This document shows, in pieces, positions 59,816 to 64,000 of a DNA stretch of 64,000 bases; the stretch's first letter is position 1, and the number at the start of each line of letters is the position of its first letter. Made by a program: the position numbers and the translations under genes. Below the pieces are notes generated by a model. It was not told the origin of the DNA and ran no database searches. It was given only the letters and a program-made list of their open reading frames with translations. The stretch lies in NCBI RefSeq assembly GCF_008831285.2, contig NC_045143.1, forward strand, positions 14,595,151 to 14,659,150. Direction: 5' to 3'. Source of the DNA: Nymphaea colorata. Taxonomy: Eukaryota > Streptophyta > Magnoliopsida > Nymphaeales > Nymphaeaceae.

Positions 59816-60860
59816 GATTCTGTATTCAGAAGTCCTGCATTTTGGCAACATAATTCAGAAAATCACCATAATTAATTACTACTCGTACTTCTCCATCTAC
59901 TTCAGATCTTCAGCGAGCATAAGCCGTCTTCCTTCCACTTCTCACGATCTCTTCTCCTCTTCCTGCTCTATCTCAGATATGATGCATTTTTCAGCAATTT
60001 AATCATCAATTATAGTTAGTTATAAATGCAGTTTTTTCCTGATTAACATTGTACATATTCCAACCCTACTAAGTTTCCTGTATTAATACATTTTGACAAT
60101 CCTGTTTTTGCTTAATGGTATCTTTGATGTCAATTTGCAGTAGTTGTTAGTGTAAAGGTATTAATCCCTCTTAATTTCTTTTGTATTATTTGGTCGCTAG
60201 TGATGTGGTAGATTCAATAGGAGAACTGTTACGTTTGTTAGGAATTATTGGGTCATCGACTTCAAAGAGATTAGATGGTGAAAATTAAGTTGCAAATGTA
60301 GAAATACATCTGTTTTTAGGCTTTGATAGAGTTATTATAATAAGCAAAATGAATGGCTCTCATAGTATCAACATTTTGATGATAGAAAAATCAACATTTT
60401 TCATTAAAAAAATATGATTCAAAGCATGTTTTATAGCAAAATAATTTTTGTAAATATATTAGGATGTTTATACTTTATTTTAAAATATTTTTTTTAGCAA
60501 AAAATTAAATGGTCTGGTTTTTATCCTTAGCCTAGTGTTAAGTTTTTATCAATTATATATATACACACACGCGCGCACACAACGTTAGGGAACTTTGTGG
60601 CACTGGTTTATTCGGATCTATAACCTGCAGATTACTCGAACGCTTAAGGCTAAAATACGACAAGGGCCCTTTATATTGCAAAATGTTAACCTTCGCCTAC
60701 AGGCCACGATGAAGAAGTCCTGTTTTTTCTATATGAAGCAGTTCTACTTTATATATATATATATTCTCCTCAACTTTGAAACAATGTTGATTCTAATCTG
60801 CTTATATGATTTTCATATATATTGCCCTACTTTCAAGGGTTTTTGAATGTACATTTTTTT
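59816..60860 (+). repeat. Tandem segmental duplication, copy 2
   Basis: Second copy of the unit starting at 58456. The offset is 1360 bp at the left marker and 1037 bp at the CTTTGTGGCACTGG marker (60593), the difference being indels. The copies have diverged by many substitutions. Confidence 0.87.
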
Positions 60861-61454
60861 GCAAAAGTTTTGAAATATATTATAGAACGAAAATCCCGCC
60901 AAATTAAGTGTAGAGCGTTTGATGGTCCAGAAAAAATCACCCGTCTGTGATTTGCATAGATATCTATCCCTGGTAACGTTTCACCCTGTTTGATACAGCA
61001 TGGATAAAAATTTAAGTGACAAAAATATTGACCATTGTAACCCCCACCAAAAGAAGGGTCATATGAGCACCAAATATTGTCTCTTACCTTCTCAAGCCCA
61101 CGTTATAATTCGACGAAAAATTATGACCCACCTGAATAGCTGATCAGGAGTTGCTGGACCATGTTCCAAATAACAACAAAATATCTCAGTTTAGCTCTTA
61201 CCCAGATTGTTGCTAATTCAATAGAAGGATGGTTCAAAACCGAATGTGGTGAGACGAAATATTATGTTGTTGCTTCAAAAAGCATATCAAGCATATGGAT
61301 TACAAAACAATGCTAAAGCAATTCTCTTGGCAATACTCTTAGGATGTCAAAGGTAGGGAAAACGATGAAAATTTCCACATAAGAATTAAATTCTGAATTT
61401 TAGATGTTCTAGCACACCGTTTTCGGTATGTTTATGCAACAGCAGATTTTCACC
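60861..61454. other. No gene recognised; 3' flank of the small minus-strand gene
   Basis: AT-rich. Nothing recognisable. It would hold the 3' UTR of the gene whose stop is at 61457-61455. Confidence 0.5.
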
Positions 61455-62202
61455 CTAAGTCGTTTTGAAAGATGGCTTCTGTTTATCTGCCTCAGCAACC
61501 TTTTCTGCGTCCTTCTTCTCCCTCTTCTTCAATGCATCCATGTGGGCTTTCAAAACTGTCGCTAAAATTATAAATACCACAGCTTAGATTGAAGTTTCTT
61601 CAAATTTATGTTCAACTGTCATGAACATGACACAATAGAACTCGTCAATGCCTTGTCAAAGTACTTGACAAACACAGAAGCGTGTTTAAGACAAGTAGAT
61701 ACAGAAATAACTCTTCCAGCAAATACTATACATCCATCATGTTTTTCTAGTTAATACTAGAACAAAAATTAATTTGTCTATTAAAACAGAGGATTTCCCG
61801 GTCTTTGTCATCGATAAATTTCAAGAGGTGATGGTAATAAACAAATCTGACTAACCCAAGTTCAAAGACACGAAAGTAACGAAATTGGAAAGACAGTTTA
61901 ACAATTTCCAGAACTTTAGTTCTTATTAAACGACAGTCAGTTCCAACAATAAATCAGTTGCTTCAGAAGCTATACAAGTTGCCCGCTCATAGTGGAAGAA
62001 AGACTGTGAAATATGAAAACAGCAGCACACAAGGAGGAAAAGAGACGATAAAAAGTGTGAGATGGGTGGCGTGTGAGGGTTTTGGGGCTCCTTTTCCGTA
62101 GCTACTGGTTGAACAAGCTAGCGATCGACTATGGCTGGAGATTTCCCCAAATCAGTTTCTACCGACTGAGAGAAACTGATGGGTACCCGACTGAGAAGCC
62201 AT
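61455..62202 (-). CDS. Predicted small Lys-rich protein, two exons, 48 residues
   Basis: Exon 1 is 62202-62163 and exon 2 is 61561-61455, both on the minus strand. The donor GTAGAAA and acceptor TATAATTTTAG leave matching phases, so the joined frame reads MASQSGTHQFLSVATVLKAH, then MDALKKREKKDAEKVAEADK, QKPSFKTT and stop. Exon 2 alone is a good coding candidate: a clean acceptor and an amphipathic, charged helix-like run. A (CT)12-type tract just upstream of the ATG is common in plant 5' leaders, and AAGCCCATTAACC ~215 bp upstream resembles site II/GCCCA promoter elements. No protein family was recognised. Exon 1 is less certain: a donor six codons into the protein (GGTACC) would also keep phase, and an unseen middle exon is possible. 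Confidence 0.45.
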
Positions 62203-62211
62203 TGATCGACT

Positions 62212-62236
62212 AGAGAGAGAGAGAGAGAGAGAGAGA
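62212..62236 (-). repeat. (GA/CT)n tract in the putative 5' leader
   Basis: ~25 bp of GA on the plus strand, i.e. CT in the leader of the small minus-strand gene. Confidence 0.9.
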
Positions 62237-62580
62237 CTGCGTTGCAGCAGCTAGGTCGTCGCTGCTGAAGATGAGGTGGTCGAGCTCGTCCGCTGCTGGA
62301 GACGTGGTGGAGATGGAGTTGCAGTGGTCAGTGGTGGGGGCAGTAAAGGCAACTGTAGCTTTTAAGGGCGTGGGAGCGTGACGAAAATGAAGCCCTGGCA
62401 GGTTAATGGGCTTCATTTTCTTCGGTGGATGCATGTCGGACCTCAACAGGTCCTACAGATTTCCGCGGAATAGTTTGCGCTCTCGCCTTTGAGAGCGGCG
62501 GACGATCCATGGAGCGCGGATAAAACGGTAAAACTAGGATGTTCATCCGTGGCCTACGGTAACATCCACGCTCGCTCTTT
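62237..62580 (-). promoter_or_regulatory. GC-richer upstream region of the small minus-strand gene
   Basis: Least AT-rich part of the right end. It contains AAGCCCATTAACC (minus strand, about 62417-62405). A 78-codon minus frame (62446-62210) ending in SLSLSLSL is produced by the CT tract and is more likely leader than protein. Confidence 0.35.
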
Positions 62581-63180
62581 TTAAAACAAAAAGTTTTTGT
62601 CCAAAAAGACAACTTGTAATTTTGTCGGTCGTGTCCAATTTATCTTGTCAAGTGTTCGCTTAAACCACAGGCGAGACATGTACAATTCTCTTGGAAAATT
62701 GCAAGAATGGTCGACCTTATTAGCGAAATTCTCAGAAAAGCTGTTACAATTTTTAGAAATCCATGCCACAAAGTTTTTCTTAAAAAACTTTTCTAGAAAA
62801 AGGCTTGCAAAAGTTATTTTCAATAAAAACTGAAGATTTCATACGAAATTGTGAAATAGTACCTCCTCAGTTTCTCAAATTGTCAAAAATGGGGTTTTCC
62901 TATATTTGTTAGCAATTTTAATGAAAAAACGTAATGTTAGTACCTTTAGTTTTATTTAAAATTTTAGGAAAATGGTCCTCAATCTCTTGTTTTTATATGA
63001 TGATGATCACAATATTATTATTTAAGAAGTTTGAACCTGATATACTTTGCATTGATGCATGTCTATTCGACTTTGTTTTGTTGCCATTAAATTAAGCTAG
63101 AAAATGGCTTATTGTTTCTGTTTGAGAAACCGAGCTAGAAAGTTGTTTCTGTGAAAGGTAATAAACGATGTTTAATGATG
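62581..63180. other. No gene recognised
   Basis: AT-rich; the overlapping frames on both strands at 62581-62833 show no signature. Confidence 0.5.
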
Positions 63181-63290
63181 ATAAACCCTCACATTTGAAT
63201 TTTGTAGGCAAAACGTGAACTGTGCATGCATTGGGATAAACCCTCACATTTGAATTTCGTAGGCGAAACGTGAACTGTGCATGTATTGGT
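63181..63290 (+). repeat. 54-bp tandem duplication
   Basis: GATAAACCCTCACATTTGAA, then TT(T/C)GTAGGC(A/G)AAACGTGAAC and TGTGCATG(C/T)ATTGG, is repeated back to back with three or four differences. Confidence 0.92.
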
Positions 63291-64000
63291 ATATGCGAGT
63301 GCGAGTTTGTATTTTGGCCCAGTGTTTAGTTTCGTGTCGAGAGGTAGTGGTTGTCACACACTCCTTTGTCTGCATTAAAGGGCCTATAGGGTATTAGGCA
63401 GCACAAGGGCCCGAGATTTTGTTCTGTTTTTGTTAAAGAGCGAGGCGTCTCCTGGTCCCTCAAACCGGGTGCCTAGAGGGGCCGGTCTACCACTTCGGGT
63501 AACACCGGTGGTTGGACTCTGCTGCTGCAGCGGCGATCTAAGATATCTCAAGAGGCTTCACTACAAGTTACTCTCGATCAGTTGGATCGCCTGGTGAATA
63601 TATGTTTTGTGCTATATGTGAGTTGTGTCCATGGGTTTTCTATTGTTGCTCGACACGATGACCATACCTTTTGTAATGATAGGCTGCGATTGGAAGTCTA
63701 TGAATATTTGAAGGTTATGTACACCTCGTTTTTTATAATGAAACGTAACTCTAATATATATTAAGATTTGAAGACTTATGGCTGTTGACCATAAGGTCTC
63801 ATACGTATTTGTTTGACGAGATCAAATATTATTTTGTTGGGCTATGTTTCATTCATAGCTCGATTTTTTCATACTCAGAGGAATTCTGACCATTCTTTTT
63901 ATCTCTACAAGTAGTTCTTGAAAGTGTGACTACTAGATCGACATCCTCAATGGGAATTAGCAATCTAAATACTGCATCAGTTTTGAAGCATGGTGGTTAT
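63291..64000. other. No gene established
   Basis: A GC-richer patch (63400-63540, e.g. GGGGCCGGTCTACCACTTCG) is followed by AT-rich sequence. The 60-codon frame at 63582 has no recognisable domain. It may be part of an LTR or a gene continuing beyond the window. Confidence 0.4.

Overview
The window looks like nuclear DNA from a flowering plant. It is visibly AT-rich and mostly non-coding. It has genes with GT-AG introns, many TA, CT/GA and GT/AC microsatellites, and several classes of plant transposon. The species cannot be named from the sequence. Only three protein genes look intact or plausibly intact; most of the rest is transposon debris and tandem repeats.

Layout. 1-4.2 kb holds the gag-protease part of a decayed Ty3/gypsy retrotransposon on the minus strand, with a possible plant-mobile-domain-like segment upstream of gag. 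4.2-22.9 kb is gene-poor. It contains a Tourist-like MITE (6860-7810, TAA target duplications) whose interior has become a long purine-strand minisatellite, a ~161-bp tandem repeat (9.6-10.1 kb), a ~72-bp minisatellite (16.4-16.7 kb) and a TATA box with a CT-rich leader that may belong to an LTR (16.75-17.4 kb). 22.9-23.7 kb is a pentatricopeptide-repeat (PPR) pseudogene. 26.7-31.3 kb is a nearly full-length but inactive Ty1/copia element with both LTRs and a tRNA-Met-type primer site; just left of it is what may be the end of a CACTA transposon.

The best gene is at 31806-34346 (+). It has four exons and encodes a 292-residue chalcone-isomerase-fold fatty-acid-binding protein of the plastid FAP1 type. 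It starts about 0.5 kb beyond the right copia LTR. A non-autonomous hAT-like element with a perfect 8-bp target duplication lies at 35839-36868.

The largest structure is an ~11.9-kb satellite array (40561-52425). Its ~170-bp monomer is itself a diverged dimer of two ~80-90-bp halves. The halves sometimes occur as A-A-B instead of A-B, and a 3-kb block in the array is inverted. LINE fragments in opposite orientations follow (52.4-53.3 kb minus; 55.9-56.4 kb plus).

The right end carries an intronless Gly/His-rich membrane protein gene (57405-57986, +), a ~1.0-1.4-kb tandem segmental duplication (58.45-60.86 kb), and a predicted two-exon gene for a 48-residue Lys-rich protein on the minus strand (62202-61455). 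No rRNA, tRNA or CRISPR array was recognised. The genes share no evident pathway.
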